A stretch of DNA of 64,000 nucleotides from Palsa-504 sp963739135 (GTDB lineage Bacteria > Actinomycetota > Actinomycetes > Streptosporangiales > Streptosporangiaceae). A program made the translations under genes and the position numbers. The stretch is from contig CAVTZG010000008.1 of assembly GCA_963739135.1 (NCBI GenBank), positions 186,001 through 250,000 on the forward strand, given 5' to 3'. Shown here in pieces: positions 34,946 through 44,322 of this stretch. The notes beneath the pieces are model-generated. The model did not search any database and was not told the origin of the DNA. It saw nothing but the letters and a program-made list of their open reading frames with translations. Every line of letters begins with the position of its first letter. Position 1 is the stretch's first letter.

Positions 34946-35271
34946 TGATCAGCAGGATCGCCGGACCCATCGCAGGCCGGCACCTTCGAGGCTCTCATGG
35001 CACGCCTTTCCCTCACACGGAAGCGGGATGCGCGCGGGTCTGGACCGGCTCTCCCGCAGGTCACGGTTCCAGGTCCACACCCCAGTCTTCCCGGCCGCCA
35101 CACCGATGTAAACCAGCCCGCAACCCGCCCCGGCCGCGCGCGGGCCACCCCCCGCACGGTACCGGCCTGCCCTGCCGCCTGGCGGCATGAGTCCGGAGGG
35201 CCCGGCGGACGCCGGTCATGCCAGGCGCCAGCGCCCGCTGGCCGGGTCGGATGGCGGACCTGGGTCGGGTG
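34946..35271. other. No recognisable gene
   Basis: About 325 bases between the Nudix relic and the DUF2252 gene. A minus-strand frame with GLVYIGVAAGKTGVWTWNR looks protein-like but has no family match I can name and no start site. Confidence 0.3.
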
Positions 35272-36768
35272 TTAGATCTCGGTGCTAACTTCGATCTTGC
35301 CTTCTTTCGCGGCGGTCTTGAGCGCGGCGTAGTCGCGTTCGTTCTGGTCGGCGTAGGTTTCGCCGAAGTCGGCGATGGCCTGGTCGAACTTGTCCGAGCC
35401 GCCGAGGTAGGCGGCCAGGGCGATGCGGTCCCCGGAGCGGGCGTGCGCCCGGGCCAGGGTCGCCCCGCACAGCCGGGCGTACAGCTCCAGGCCCTTCGGG
35501 AGCATCTGCTCGATCGGCACGGAGAATTTCCAGTCCTTCAGCTGGCGGACGTAGAAGTCGCGGTCGATCCCGTCGATCGGGTTGGGGACGCGGGTCCAGC
35601 CGAGGAAGATGTCGCTTTCGGCCTGCATCAGGTGCTGCCCGGCCACGGCGCGCTCGCCCTGGTTGGTGTACTGGCTGCGCCCGGCGTACTCCGCCAGGAC
35701 CGACGGCTGGGCCTCCTTGGCCTGCAGGAACAGCGGCTCGACGCCGTCCAGGGCGTCCATCAGCAGGACCCAGGCGCGGGTGCCGACGCTGCCGACCCCC
35801 ACCACCTTGCGGGCCACCTGGACCATGGTGAACTGCTCGAGCAGGTGCCGCCGGTCGGACTGCAGGGTGCGCCGGTACTTGCCCAGCACGGTGTTGATCA
35901 GCTGGTAGATCGCGTCGGCCTGCACCTCGGGGAAGGCCTCCTCGACCGGGACGATCAGCGGGGGCTGGCTGATGATCCGCCGCTGCCCGTCGACCACGGT
36001 GGTCAGCTTGCCCACGGCCTTCATGGTGTCGCTGGTGTGCGCCTTGGCCAGCTGCTTCTGGGCTTCCTTGTACCTTTTCGCCTTGACCTGGGACTGGAAC
36101 TGGGCCAGGGCCGACTGGATGTCCACGTGCGTGTACCAGACGTCCATGAAGGTCTGGTCCGCGAACCCGCGCATCGCGGTGCGGTACCCTTCTCCCGCCG
36201 CCAGGGTGATCTTGCGGCAGTCCCTGGCGGTGAACCCGTTGTCCCGTCCGGCCACCGTCATGCTCGCGGCCAGCCGCTTGACATCCCACTCGAACGGCCC
36301 CGGCAGGGTCTCGTCGAAGTCGTTGACGTCGAAGACCAGGTTGCGCTCCGGCGAGGCGAACGCGCCGAAGTTCGACAGGTGGGCATCCCCGCACAGCTGC
36401 ACCCGCAGCCCCGACGTGGGAGTGGTGGCCAGGTCGGCCGCCATCGGCAGCGCCGCGCCCCGGTAGTACGTGAACGCCGACACCAGCATCCGTCCGTGCC
36501 GCACCGGCACCAGCTCCGGCACCCGCGTCTTTTCCTGCTCCACCAGCAGCCCCACCGGATCCCGCTTCGCGGCCGGGGTGAACTCTCCGTGCGACTCCAG
36601 CGGAGCCGCCGCCCGGGCATCCTTGCCCCGGGCCTCCCGGTCCGCGCGACTCAGATGCTCCACCGTCTTGGCCCGCGCTGGACCGTTACCGGATGACCGC
36701 GGGGTACCGGTACCTGATGACCGCGCGGCAGGGCTCGCCGACACGCTACCTTCAGTCTTCACAGCCAT
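35272..36768 (-). CDS. DUF2252 family protein (kinase-like fold)
   Basis: A 498-residue protein of the DUF2252 family. Two kinase-like motifs are present: LCGDAHLSNFG near 130, matching the catalytic HxDxxxxN loop, and FDVNDFDETLPGP near 150, matching the metal-binding DFD. Later parts (VGVGSVGTRAWVLLMDALDG, QHLMQAESDIFLGW) fit the family. It may phosphorylate a small molecule; nothing more specific is known. The N-terminal 50 residues are low-complexity. The ATG at 36768 has GGAG 5 bases upstream at the end of a purine-rich leader and is preferred to the GTG at 36774. Confidence 0.88.
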   Translation of the reverse strand: MAVKTEGSVSASPAARSSGTGTPRSSGNGPARAKTVEHLSRADREARGKDARAAAPLESHGEFTPAAKRDPVGLLVEQEKTRVPELVPVRHGRMLVSAFTYYRGAALPMAADLATTPTSGLRVQLCGDAHLSNFGAFASPERNLVFDVNDFDETLPGPFEWDVKRLAASMTVAGRDNGFTARDCRKITLAAGEGYRTAMRGFADQTFMDVWYTHVDIQSALAQFQSQVKAKRYKEAQKQLAKAHTSDTMKAVGKLTTVVDGQRRIISQPPLIVPVEEAFPEVQADAIYQLINTVLGKYRRTLQSDRRHLLEQFTMVQVARKVVGVGSVGTRAWVLLMDALDGVEPLFLQAKEAQPSVLAEYAGRSQYTNQGERAVAGQHLMQAESDIFLGWTRVPNPIDGIDRDFYVRQLKDWKFSVPIEQMLPKGLELYARLCGATLARAHARSGDRIALAAYLGGSDKFDQAIADFGETYADQNERDYAALKTAAKEGKIEVSTEI

Positions 36769-36773
36769 AGCCA

Positions 36774-36819
36774 CTCCTTCTTTTCCTTCTTCCGCCTTTT
36801 TCTTTTTCCCTCTTCCGCC
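36774..36819 (-). promoter_or_regulatory. Purine-rich leader and ribosome site of the DUF2252 gene
   Basis: On the minus strand almost every base over 46 nucleotides is A or G, with several GGAAG/AAGGA motifs and a final GAAGGAG directly before the ATG. In DNA of this GC content such a run is striking. It offers several ribosome-loading sites and starts just after the carboxymuconolactone-decarboxylase gene. Confidence 0.65.
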
Positions 36820-37158
36820 TAGGCGGAGTTATCGGTAATCGTCCGGTTCTCCAGTGCGGCCGCGATGTCGTACTCGAGCGCGATTGCCACATCGGGGGCG
36901 GCGCAGACGACCCGGCCGCGCCCGGCCACCGGGGCGATCGCCAGCAGCATGTCAGCCATCTCGTCCTCGATCGCGCCCGCCAGCGCCCGGCTGATGTTCC
37001 ATTCTAGGCACCCAGCCGGTGACCCGATGGCCGCCGACACCGCCACGTCCAGCGGTGCCGCGGTCCCGGGATCCAGGGCTGGCCGCATGATCGACGAAGC
37101 CTTCGCCGGTCATCGCCAGCCTGCGCAACGTCTCCTCGAACCTCGCCGTCAGGCCCAT
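36819..37158 (-). pseudogene. Carboxymuconolactone-decarboxylase-family gene, frameshifted
   Basis: Frame 1 from the ATG at 37158 encodes GLTARFEETLRRLAMTGEGF and then VDHAA. The protein resumes in another frame with ALDPGTAAPLDVAVSAAIG, SPAGCLEWNISRAL, EDEMADMLLAIAPVAGRGRV and APDVAIALEYDIAAALE, as in actinobacterial AhpD-like carboxymuconolactone decarboxylase proteins of about 110 residues. The switch is near 37080 and one missing base restores it. The family often has a Cys-x-x-Cys pair; here only the Cys in GCLEW is visible, as in the single-Cys subgroup. The gene precedes the DUF2252 gene. Confidence 0.72.
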
Positions 37159-37760
37159 GCGCCTCCTTTGCCGCCAGTACCATTCCACCTGGCAGCTGAG
37201 CCAGTTCCAACCCCCTGATGGGGTGAACATGGGGTGAACACGGTCGTCAACCCGCTGCGGGGCCCCAGCTCACGGCACCGGGCAACTGGCAGGCTTCGCG
37301 GGGACGGCCCCAGCGCTCCGGCAAAGTCGTTTAGCGGTTCATGATCGTCTGGACGGGCTGGCGGGCAGGCGGGCGTGGTAGCGCATGGTGATGCTGGTGG
37401 CATTGGTCAGCCGCATGACGGTGATGACATGACTGACAACACACCCCAGAACCTGCCGCCCAGCCCAGGACGCTTCCATCACCTGCCCGCAAGACATTCC
37501 TGGCCGGACCCGGTTGCCCGACCCCGCGCCGCGGTGGGGACCTTAGTCCCTGGCTAGCCGGGCGCACCGGGAACAACGATAAGGACCAGAAGAACTGGGA
37601 CGGGACTGGGCCCTGAGGGCTGACGTCGCGCGGCGGCGCGAAGACGGCAGGGGCTGGGCCCGTTCCTGTCGCGCTGGGCGAGGATCGGGAGCGGGCTTAC
37701 CCCCCTCATCGCCCAGCCTCTTCGGTGCGCATGACGGGAATTGACGGGAAGGAGCGCGGC
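37159..37760. other. Divergent intergenic region
   Basis: About 600 bases between the carboxymuconolactone-decarboxylase gene and the aquaporin. Direct repeats GGGTGAACATGGGGTGAACA are seen at 37218-37237. No gene was recognised. Confidence 0.35.
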
Positions 37761-38774
37761 ATGGCAGATAACGTGCCGGTGAGCCGGGCGGATGGTCCGG
37801 GCAAGCACGCGGCCGCGCCGGGGCCGGATGCGGTCAGCGGCCCGGCGGTCCGGCCGGTCGACCCGGCGCTGGGGACAGCGTTCCCGCGCACGCGGCAACT
37901 GCTCACGCTTGAGTTCGGGAACCGTGCCGACTTCGATGACCCGAGCCGGGAGTGGCGGCGGCTGTTCTCGGAGCTGCTGGGCACTTTCGCGCTGGTGCTG
38001 GCCGCCGCGGGCGGCGGGCTGCTGCACGCGAAGGGGCAGATCAGCCTGGCCGCGGCGGTGGTCGCGCCGGGCCTGATGGTGACGGCGATCATCTTGTTCA
38101 TGGGGGCGGTCTCCGGCGCGCACCTGAACCCGGCGGTGTCGCTGGCCTTCGCGCTGCGCGGCGACTTCCCGTGGCGGCGGGTCCCGGGCTACATCCTCAT
38201 CCAGCTGATCGGCGCGACGCTGGCGTGCCTGTTCCTGCGCTGGGTGTTCGGGAACGTCGAGCATCTGGGGGCGACGCTGCCGGGCCCGGGGTATCACAAC
38301 TGGCAGGCCCTGCTGATGGAGATCGTGCTGACCGCGCTGCTGGTCAGCGTGATTCTCGGGACCGCGTCGGCGGCGCAGAACGTCGGCGCGATCGCCGCGC
38401 TCGGCGTCGGCGGGTACATCGCCCTGGCCGGGCTGTGGGCGGCGCCGGTCAGCGGCGTGTCGATGAACCCGGCCCGGTCCTTCGGCCCGGCCCTGGCCAG
38501 CGGGGACTGGACCAGCTACTGGGTGTACCTCGTAGGGCCGGTGGCCGGCATGCTGATCGCCGTCGGCTGCGCGTACGTGCTGCGCGGCCGCGGCGGCACC
38601 GCGATCTCCCGGGCGGCCGGCTCCGGCGTGCTGGACGAGGGAGCGCTGGCCGCCAAAGCCAGACTGTCCCAGGACATCGACCAGGGCAACGTCGTCCCCC
38701 CCGGCATCGCCGGCACCGATCCGCAGCCGGCCGGGGCTGACGGCAACTCCCCAGATACCAAGGAGAAGGAATGA
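37761..38774 (+). CDS. Aquaporin/glycerol-facilitator family (MIP) channel
   Basis: A 337-residue MIP channel from the ATG at 37761, which follows GGAAGGAG. Both half-helix motifs are present: HLNPAVS near 125 and SMNPARSFGPAL near 240, with the Arg after the second NPA as the selectivity-filter Arg. Six helices plus two half-helices fill residues about 60-280. Extensions of about 60 residues before and after are hydrophilic, longer than in typical 230-270-residue channels. It conducts water or small neutral solutes. The last four bases overlap the start of the next gene. Confidence 0.93.
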   Translation: MADNVPVSRADGPGKHAAAPGPDAVSGPAVRPVDPALGTAFPRTRQLLTLEFGNRADFDDPSREWRRLFSELLGTFALVLAAAGGGLLHAKGQISLAAAVVAPGLMVTAIILFMGAVSGAHLNPAVSLAFALRGDFPWRRVPGYILIQLIGATLACLFLRWVFGNVEHLGATLPGPGYHNWQALLMEIVLTALLVSVILGTASAAQNVGAIAALGVGGYIALAGLWAAPVSGVSMNPARSFGPALASGDWTSYWVYLVGPVAGMLIAVGCAYVLRGRGGTAISRAAGSGVLDEGALAAKARLSQDIDQGNVVPPGIAGTDPQPAGADGNSPDTKEKE

Positions 38775-38998
38775 ATTATCCGCTGCTGGACATCTTCTGG
38801 ACGATCGTCGAGGTCTTTTTGTGGGTGATCTGGTTCTGGATCTTGATCACGGTGATCATCGACATCTTCCGCAGCCCTGACCTATCCGGCTGGGCCAAGG
38901 CCTTGTGGTTGCTGTTCGTGCTGTTCATCCCGCTGATCGGCGTCCTGGTCTACCTGATCGCCCGCGGTGGCTCGATGCATGAGCGGTCGGTCTGGTAG
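38771..38998 (+). CDS. PLDc_N-domain small membrane protein
   Basis: A 75-residue protein with two helices. The sequence PDLSGWAKALWLLFVLFIPL, followed by IGVLVYLIARG, is the PLDc_N module found at the start of phospholipase-D-like and SHOCT proteins. It stops without a SHOCT or catalytic domain. The ATG overlaps the aquaporin stop (ATGA), so the two are translated together. It may help assemble or stabilise the channel, which is an inference from the overlap. Confidence 0.8.
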   Translation: MNYPLLDIFWTIVEVFLWVIWFWILITVIIDIFRSPDLSGWAKALWLLFVLFIPLIGVLVYLIARGGSMHERSVW

Positions 38999-39023
38999 CC
39001 ACACCGTTCCCCCGGCGACCTAT

Positions 39024-39586
39024 TCACCGGCCTTGCTCTCGCTCGACGAAAGGCTCAACGAGATCCAGGTAATGCTGATGACCGGGTCCCCGCCGAAGAT
39101 CCACGACGAGATCGTGGACATCTCGCGGACCCTGACCGAATACGTTCAGGGCATGAGCTGATATGGCAGCGATCTGAACGACGTGGCGGGCATCATCGAG
39201 CGGCTACCCGGGATGCGAGGCGCCGCTGCCGAACACTTCAGCCACCACCGCGACCGGGTATCCCGGATGAGGGAAGCAGCCCAGAACTACCGGGAGGAGG
39301 CGAAGGACGCCTTCGACCATTACTCCTCCAACAACAGTGACCGCCAAAGCCAGCTCGTCAACGTCCTGACCGTCGCAGCCATGCTCTACCTGCCCTGACG
39401 TTCCTGACCGGGTTCTTCGGGATGAACTTCGGTGTCATCGTCAACGACTTGAACGGCACCTGGGCGTTCGTGTTGCTGGGCCTCCTGCTGCCCGCAGCCG
39501 CCGTCGTCGTCAGCATGCTGCTGTTCCGCAGGCTGCTGCGGCGGTTCAAGGTCGCAAAGCCCACCGACCACGGACGGCACTCCTGA
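39024..39586 (+). pseudogene. corA: CorA-family magnesium transporter, decayed
   Basis: The C-terminal half of a CorA-type transporter is visible in pieces. LDERLNEIQVMLMTGSPPKI and a cytoplasmic helix end at an in-frame TGA (39159-39161). The same frame resumes with IIERLPGMRGAAAEHFSHHR, ending at 39398. A one-base deletion then moves LTFLTGFFGMNFGVIVNDL, which holds the GMN signature loop, into another frame that ends at 39586. The N-terminal half is absent. Stop, frameshift and truncation together mean the gene is dead. Confidence 0.8.
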
Positions 39587-39892
39587 CGGCGGCAGCCAGA
39601 GCGGCCCACGGTGCCCTCTGCGCCTAATCCATGCCTTCGCCGCTGGGCGAAATTCAGAACCTCTTGGAAGTCTCCATGATTGATAGCGGCGATACGCCTC
39701 CGGCGAGAAGGCGCGCGAGAGAGAACAGGCTGATATGCACGCCTAGCTCGCCAGAGCAGACTACCTGGTGACCGTGCCGGGCGTCGGCATGGTCGTCACG
39801 CCCGCAAGCCGCTGGCCCGAATAAGCATTCCTAGGCTCATCCCGCCGATTACCAAGCCGTTCATAAGCAGGTAGACGGCAGGGCTGGTCTCC
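39587..39892. other. No recognisable gene
   Basis: About 306 bases between the CorA relic and a convergent hydrolase. A plus-strand frame ending DYLVTVPGVGMVVTPASRW may be a relic but cannot be assigned. Confidence 0.3.
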
Positions 39893-41035
39893 TCAATGCA
39901 GTTGTGCTGTTAGCCAGTCGAATGCGTCGTGTTGCATGGCTTGGTCGAACTTGTGGGGCCCGTCGTAGAACCGGCCTGTATAGGCGCCTGGGGTGCTGGT
40001 GTCCGCGTAGTGGGCGGTGATGCGGTCGTGGGCGGCTTGTGCCCCGGCCAGGGGGAAGAGCTCGTCGTGGCGGTTGTACTGGACGAGCAGCGCGGCGGGG
40101 GCTCGGCAGGCGGCCAGGTCGGGCCAGTCGGCGCGGGCGGCCAGGCCGGCTGGGAGGAGCATCCAGGTGTGGTCGATGACATTGTGGTCGATCAGGGAGT
40201 CGTAGCTGGCCATCATGCCGACCACGACGGCCGCGGTGAGTTCGTCGCTGGTCGCGCGCAGCAGGGCGGACCGGCAGCCGCCGCCGGACAACCCGATGCT
40301 GGCCGCCTGGCCGGTGGTATCGGGCCGTGAGCGCAGGTGGTGGAGGGCTAGGCGGTCTTCGTAGGCGACCACGGCGGCCAGGGTGGTGCCGAGCACGGCA
40401 CAGTATTTCTCGATCAGGTGCTCGTGGTGCCAGGCGGCGGCGTTGTAGCGGGCGATGTCGCCGGGCACCTCGCCCGGGAAGGTGTCGGGCGGGGCCGTCC
40501 CGGCAGTGAGCTCGGCCAGTCGCTGGATCAGCGGGGGCATCTCCGGCAGGGGGAAACGACGGCTGCCCCAGCCGAAGACGTCGGGGACGAGTACGACGAA
40601 ACCCTGCCGGGCCAGGTCGCTGGCGAACGCCCGGCCCTGGTAGTAGTGGCGCCGCAGGGCGGCGACGACGGGCGGGGCCGGGTCGCCGCCGTCGGCGATC
40701 TTCTCTTTCCCGTAGTACTTGAAGCCGTCGTGGCCGTGCAGGGCGAGCACGCCCGGCAGCCGGCCGGCGGCCCCAGCGGGCTTGAGCACCCAGGCCCGGG
40801 TGCGCGGGCCGTAGCCGACGGAGTAGGAGATTTCCTCGCCCTCGAGCCCGCCGGCGCGCCAGTGTCGCTCCACCCGCACGCCGCCGGGGTCGAGGCTGTG
40901 GCCGGGGAAGGCCAGGATCTCGCTGACGAGACGGCGGACCGCTTCCCGGTCCGACCGCGTGGTCCGGGCCTGGGGGCCAGGGGCAGTTGCAGGCCAGTCG
41001 CTGTAGACGCCGAGATGCGCGTAGCTAGCGCTCAT
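39893..41035 (-). CDS. Alpha/beta hydrolase (acetyl-esterase/dienelactone-hydrolase-like)
   Basis: A 380-residue protein from the ATG at 41035. It has VLALHGHDGFKYYGKEKI near 105, LARQGFVVLVPDVFGWGSRR near 150, the nucleophile motif GLSGGG near 250, an acid in the YNRHDELFP segment near 325 and a His in DGPHKFDQAM near 362. The layout matches the large alpha/beta hydrolases of the acetyl-xylan-esterase group. The long N-terminal part (about 90 residues) is conserved in such proteins. Substrate unknown. Confidence 0.85.
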   Translation of the reverse strand: MSASYAHLGVYSDWPATAPGPQARTTRSDREAVRRLVSEILAFPGHSLDPGGVRVERHWRAGGLEGEEISYSVGYGPRTRAWVLKPAGAAGRLPGVLALHGHDGFKYYGKEKIADGGDPAPPVVAALRRHYYQGRAFASDLARQGFVVLVPDVFGWGSRRFPLPEMPPLIQRLAELTAGTAPPDTFPGEVPGDIARYNAAAWHHEHLIEKYCAVLGTTLAAVVAYEDRLALHHLRSRPDTTGQAASIGLSGGGCRSALLRATSDELTAAVVVGMMASYDSLIDHNVIDHTWMLLPAGLAARADWPDLAACRAPAALLVQYNRHDELFPLAGAQAAHDRITAHYADTSTPGAYTGRFYDGPHKFDQAMQHDAFDWLTAQLH

Positions 41036-41117
41036 GCGGATCGGTCCTTCCCGTCTTGCCCCGGCACATGTCCCTGGTTCTGCGCGCTTCCTGGGCATGG
41101 CGGTGCGGGCGGGTCCG

Positions 41118-41564
41118 CTATTGCGCGACTGGCGGCGAGGATTCAACGGGCGTGGCGATGCGCGAGTTGGGCACGGCAGGAGCGGCCGCCTGGATGATCG
41201 CTCCCCAGATGCCGTCCAGGTCGATCCAGATGGCCGCCGGAGGCCAGTCCGGTTGCGGGAGCTGGGGGTCCTCGCCGAAGTCGTACACCCCGAGGAGCTG
41301 AAAGTACTCTCGTGCCTCGAAGGGAGCATTGAACACCGGAAACAGGTTCGTCAGCGTGAGGGGCCAGTTGTAGAGGGTGACCTGCGGATAACCCAGCACG
41401 ACGAATGCGCGTAGCCGCTCGAGGAGCTCATCATTTGAGTTGAACACCGGCGCACCGTCATCGCTGACGATTATCAGCTTGATCAGGAAGGTCGCGGGGT
41501 ATGAGACACCCGGCCTCGGGGAAGAGGACGGCTGGTAGACGAACGCTCCCGAGATGTGGATCAT
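41118..41564 (-). CDS. Hypothetical protein
   Basis: A 148-residue frame from the ATG at 41564. The sequence is balanced and beta-rich (SYPATFLIKLIIVSDDGAPVF, QVTLYNWPLTLTNLFPVF) with many Pro, Tyr and Trp, and ends in a flexible tail. There is no signal peptide or helix of membrane length. I do not recognise the family. It lies 82 bases upstream of the hydrolase on the same strand and may be cotranscribed with it. Confidence 0.6.
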   Translation of the reverse strand: MIHISGAFVYQPSSSPRPGVSYPATFLIKLIIVSDDGAPVFNSNDELLERLRAFVVLGYPQVTLYNWPLTLTNLFPVFNAPFEAREYFQLLGVYDFGEDPQLPQPDWPPAAIWIDLDGIWGAIIQAAAPAVPNSRIATPVESSPPVAQ

Positions 41565-41803
41565 TTGGCCACCTGTGCTTCCTGGATCGCTCCGGGATGA
41601 CGCCTCGGGCGCGGGAAGAGGCCCCGGGCACGGCACGATCTTAACCGGCCTTAGTTGCCGCGGCGGCGGTGTCCCTAGCGGTCCACTGTGGGTCGAGCCC
41701 CACCTGTCACGGCGGCTGGTGGTGGCTTCGGCTGTCAGCCCGGCTCTGCACCTCGATGAGCGATTACGAGCGGCGGACGGCGCGCTCTGAGAGGATCTCA
41801 CCT

Positions 41804-42949
41804 ATGTCCGCACAGATTCCGGCCGGAGCGCTCCAGCTGCGATCGCTGGTCAGAGCCGATCAGATGCTCGAGCTGTTCCTGGACATGGTCCCGGTGCCGG
41901 GGCCGGGACCCGACGAGGTCGTCATCAGGGTTGAGGCGGCACCGCTCAACCCGTCAGACATGGGCCTGCTCTTCGGCGGGGCTGATATGGCTGCCGCGGT
42001 GACGAGCGGATCTGCTGAGCGCCCGGTCGTCACCGCGCCCATCCCCGATGCCGCCATGCGCGGCCTGGCCGGCCGGGTAGGGACGCCCATGCCGGTCGGC
42101 AACGAGGGCGCGGGCACGGTCGTGGCGGCGGGCGAGTCTGCGGCCGCGCAGGCTCTGCTGGGCAAGGTCGTCGCTGCGGCGGGCGGCGGAATGTACGCGC
42201 AGTACCGGGCGGTCAACGTCACGCTGTGCCTGGAGCTGCCGGCCGGAGCGACGGCGATCGAAGGCGCAGCCTCGTTCGTGAACCCGATGACGGTGCTCGG
42301 CATGGTCGAGACCATGCGGATGGAGAATCACAGCGCGCTGGTGCACACAGCCGCAGCCTCCAGCCTTGGCCAGATGCTCAGCCGGCTCTGCATCGAGCAG
42401 CAGATTCCGCTCGTGAACATCGTGCGGAAGCCAGACCAGGAAGCGATGCTCCGCGCGGCTGGTGCCGTCCACGTCTGCAATTCGACGTCCGCCGGCTTCA
42501 TGGCCGATCTGACCGGCGCGCTCGCCGCAACCGGTGCCACGCTTGCCTTCGACGCCATCGGCGGCGGCCGGCTGGCGAGCCAGATCCTGACGGGCATGGA
42601 AGCCGCCGCTAACGCCGCCGCGGGCGGCTACAGCAGGTACGGGTCGGCCGTGCACAAGCAGGTCTACATCTACGGATCGCTTGACCGCGGCCCGACCGAG
42701 CTGACCCGCAGCTATGGCACGGCCTGGGGCATCGGCGGGTGGCTGCTGACGCCGTTCCTGCAGAAGGCCGGCCTGGCGCGCGTTGCGCAGCTGCGTGACC
42801 AGGTCGCTGCCGGGCTCACGACCACGTTCGCCAGCAGCTACACAGCGCAGGTATCACTCCCAGGCGCGCTCTCCCTCGACGCGATCGCCGGCTACGGCCG
42901 GCAGGCAACCGGCTCGAAATACGTCATCATCCCGAGCCGCGCCGCCTAG
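41804..42949 (+). CDS. MDR-superfamily zinc-binding dehydrogenase/quinone-oxidoreductase-like
   Basis: A 381-residue protein from the ATG at 41804. The N-terminal GroES-like domain has VVIRVEAAPLNPSDMG and PVGNEGAGTVVAAG near 95-105; the Rossmann domain has AAASSLGQMLSRLC, a variant of the AxxGxxG dinucleotide loop, near 185-200. There are few Cys residues and no catalytic-zinc triad, so it resembles zinc-free quinone oxidoreductases. It probably reduces enones or quinones with NADPH. It is divergent from the hypothetical gene at 41118-41564. Confidence 0.85.
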   Translation: MSAQIPAGALQLRSLVRADQMLELFLDMVPVPGPGPDEVVIRVEAAPLNPSDMGLLFGGADMAAAVTSGSAERPVVTAPIPDAAMRGLAGRVGTPMPVGNEGAGTVVAAGESAAAQALLGKVVAAAGGGMYAQYRAVNVTLCLELPAGATAIEGAASFVNPMTVLGMVETMRMENHSALVHTAAASSLGQMLSRLCIEQQIPLVNIVRKPDQEAMLRAAGAVHVCNSTSAGFMADLTGALAATGATLAFDAIGGGRLASQILTGMEAAANAAAGGYSRYGSAVHKQVYIYGSLDRGPTELTRSYGTAWGIGGWLLTPFLQKAGLARVAQLRDQVAAGLTTTFASSYTAQVSLPGALSLDAIAGYGRQATGSKYVIIPSRAA

Positions 42950-43575
42950 CCCTGCTCCAGCTCGTCGTCGAGGTGGACCAGGCCCACCGGTAACAGGGCT
43001 TGATTCTGGTGAACTCGCCTCTTCAACTGTTGTTGATTCGCAGCTGGCTTTGGTCCGATGATGACCGTGAGGCGGCACACGGGATCCGGCGGTGAGTGTC
43101 TGGCACGCACTGGCGCAACAAAACGGCCGTTCGGGCCGCTGCAGCGCATCCGGGCTAACGATTCAACTATCGACCCTAACGGCGGCTACGCACGCTGCGG
43201 TCATCACCAGGAGATCGTGACGGAGCGCGTCGGCCGCTTCGAGGCTTGGACGACCTCCCTGCCGATCCGGGCGCGCCGAGGCATAGGCCAAGTGTGGTTC
43301 GACGTGCAACCGGACGACTTGAGTACAGCCGGGTCATGCGCGACAGCGCTCGCTCGACGTCATCGGACCGGCAGTCTCGGTCGCGTCGAGGTCACCGACC
43401 GCGACGACATGCCGCTTGGACTTCACGATCCACGTGCCGGGGCCCGGCGGACCGAGGCAGTGCCCGGCCCGTCAGCGGCCGGTGTCGTGCAGGAGGCCGC
43501 CGGGCAGCGGGACGCGGTCAGCCGCGCAGTCGCACGGGGTAAACCCGTGGCGACGTCGGTGGTCATCCCGCGATA
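42950..43575. other. No recognisable gene
   Basis: About 625 bases. Frames on either strand are Arg- and Pro-rich and lack start sites or families. No RNA structure was recognised. Confidence 0.3.
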
Positions 43576-44322
43576 ATGGCCGGCGTGGAGGAGGTCGAGG
43601 TCGTCGTCGCCCATCACGAGCGCGCGACCCTGCGCGTCGGCGACGTGTTCCTGAAGATCGACGCTGATCAGACGCGCACCGACGTCGAGGTCGAGGCGAT
43701 GGCTATGGCGCCGGTCCCGACTCCGGAGGTCCTGTGGCGCAAGCCGCCCGTGCTCGCGCTCGCCGCCCTGCCAGGGACGGCACTTGGCCGCCTCGGCGAG
43801 CCGTCGGCCGCGCCGTCGGCGGTGTGGGCCGCGGCGGGTGCCGCCGCCCGGATGCTGCACGACGCGCCGCTGCCGCCATGGCCCGGCCGGAGCCTCGGCG
43901 AGATCGCCTCGCACCTCGACGGCGAATGCGAGTGGCTCCTCTCGAACGGCGTCCTTCCCGCCGGCCTGGTCACGCGCAACCGCCAGGTTGCCGAGGCTGC
44001 GCTCCGGCCGTGGACACCGGTGTTCACGCACGGCGACCTGCAGGTCGCCCACGTGTTCGTCGACGGTGGCGAGATCACCGGCGTGATCGACTGGACCGAG
44101 GCGGGCCCGGGCGATGCCCTGTACGACCTCGCCAAATTGACGCTCGGACACCAGGAGCACCTCGGCGACGTCGTCGCCGGCTACGGCACCGACGTCGACC
44201 TCGACGTGATCCGCGCGTGGTGGTCGTTGCGAAGCCTGCTGGCGGTCCGCTGGCTGGTCGAGCACGGCTTCGACCCGTGGCGACCGGGGTGCGAGGTCGA
44301 CGTGCTGAGATCCCAGATGTGA
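43576..44322 (+). CDS. Aminoglycoside phosphotransferase-fold (APH) protein
   Basis: A 248-residue protein with a short N-terminal lobe (RVGDVFLKIDADQ) and the catalytic loop FTHGDLQVAHVFVDGGEITG near 152-171, followed by VIDWTEAGPGDALYDLAKL, which carries the metal-binding Asp. The loop has His where most APH proteins have Asn (HGDxxxxN), a variant seen in some kinase-like families. APH-fold enzymes phosphorylate aminoglycosides, macrolides or sugars; this one cannot be tied to resistance from sequence alone. Confidence 0.85.
   Translation: MAGVEEVEVVVAHHERATLRVGDVFLKIDADQTRTDVEVEAMAMAPVPTPEVLWRKPPVLALAALPGTALGRLGEPSAAPSAVWAAAGAAARMLHDAPLPPWPGRSLGEIASHLDGECEWLLSNGVLPAGLVTRNRQVAEAALRPWTPVFTHGDLQVAHVFVDGGEITGVIDWTEAGPGDALYDLAKLTLGHQEHLGDVVAGYGTDVDLDVIRAWWSLRSLLAVRWLVEHGFDPWRPGCEVDVLRSQM

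Noticed and set aside
34949..35188. Minus frame with GLVYIGVAAGKTGVWTWNR
   Set aside because: Looks protein-like, but there is no start site and no family that I can name; left as unexplained.
35218..36696. 492-residue plus-strand frame
   Set aside because: Antisense of the DUF2252 gene, which has kinase-like motifs on the minus strand.
43576..44322. Aminoglycoside-resistance gene
   Set aside because: APH fold is clear, but the catalytic loop has His for Asn and no subfamily signature of resistance enzymes is visible.
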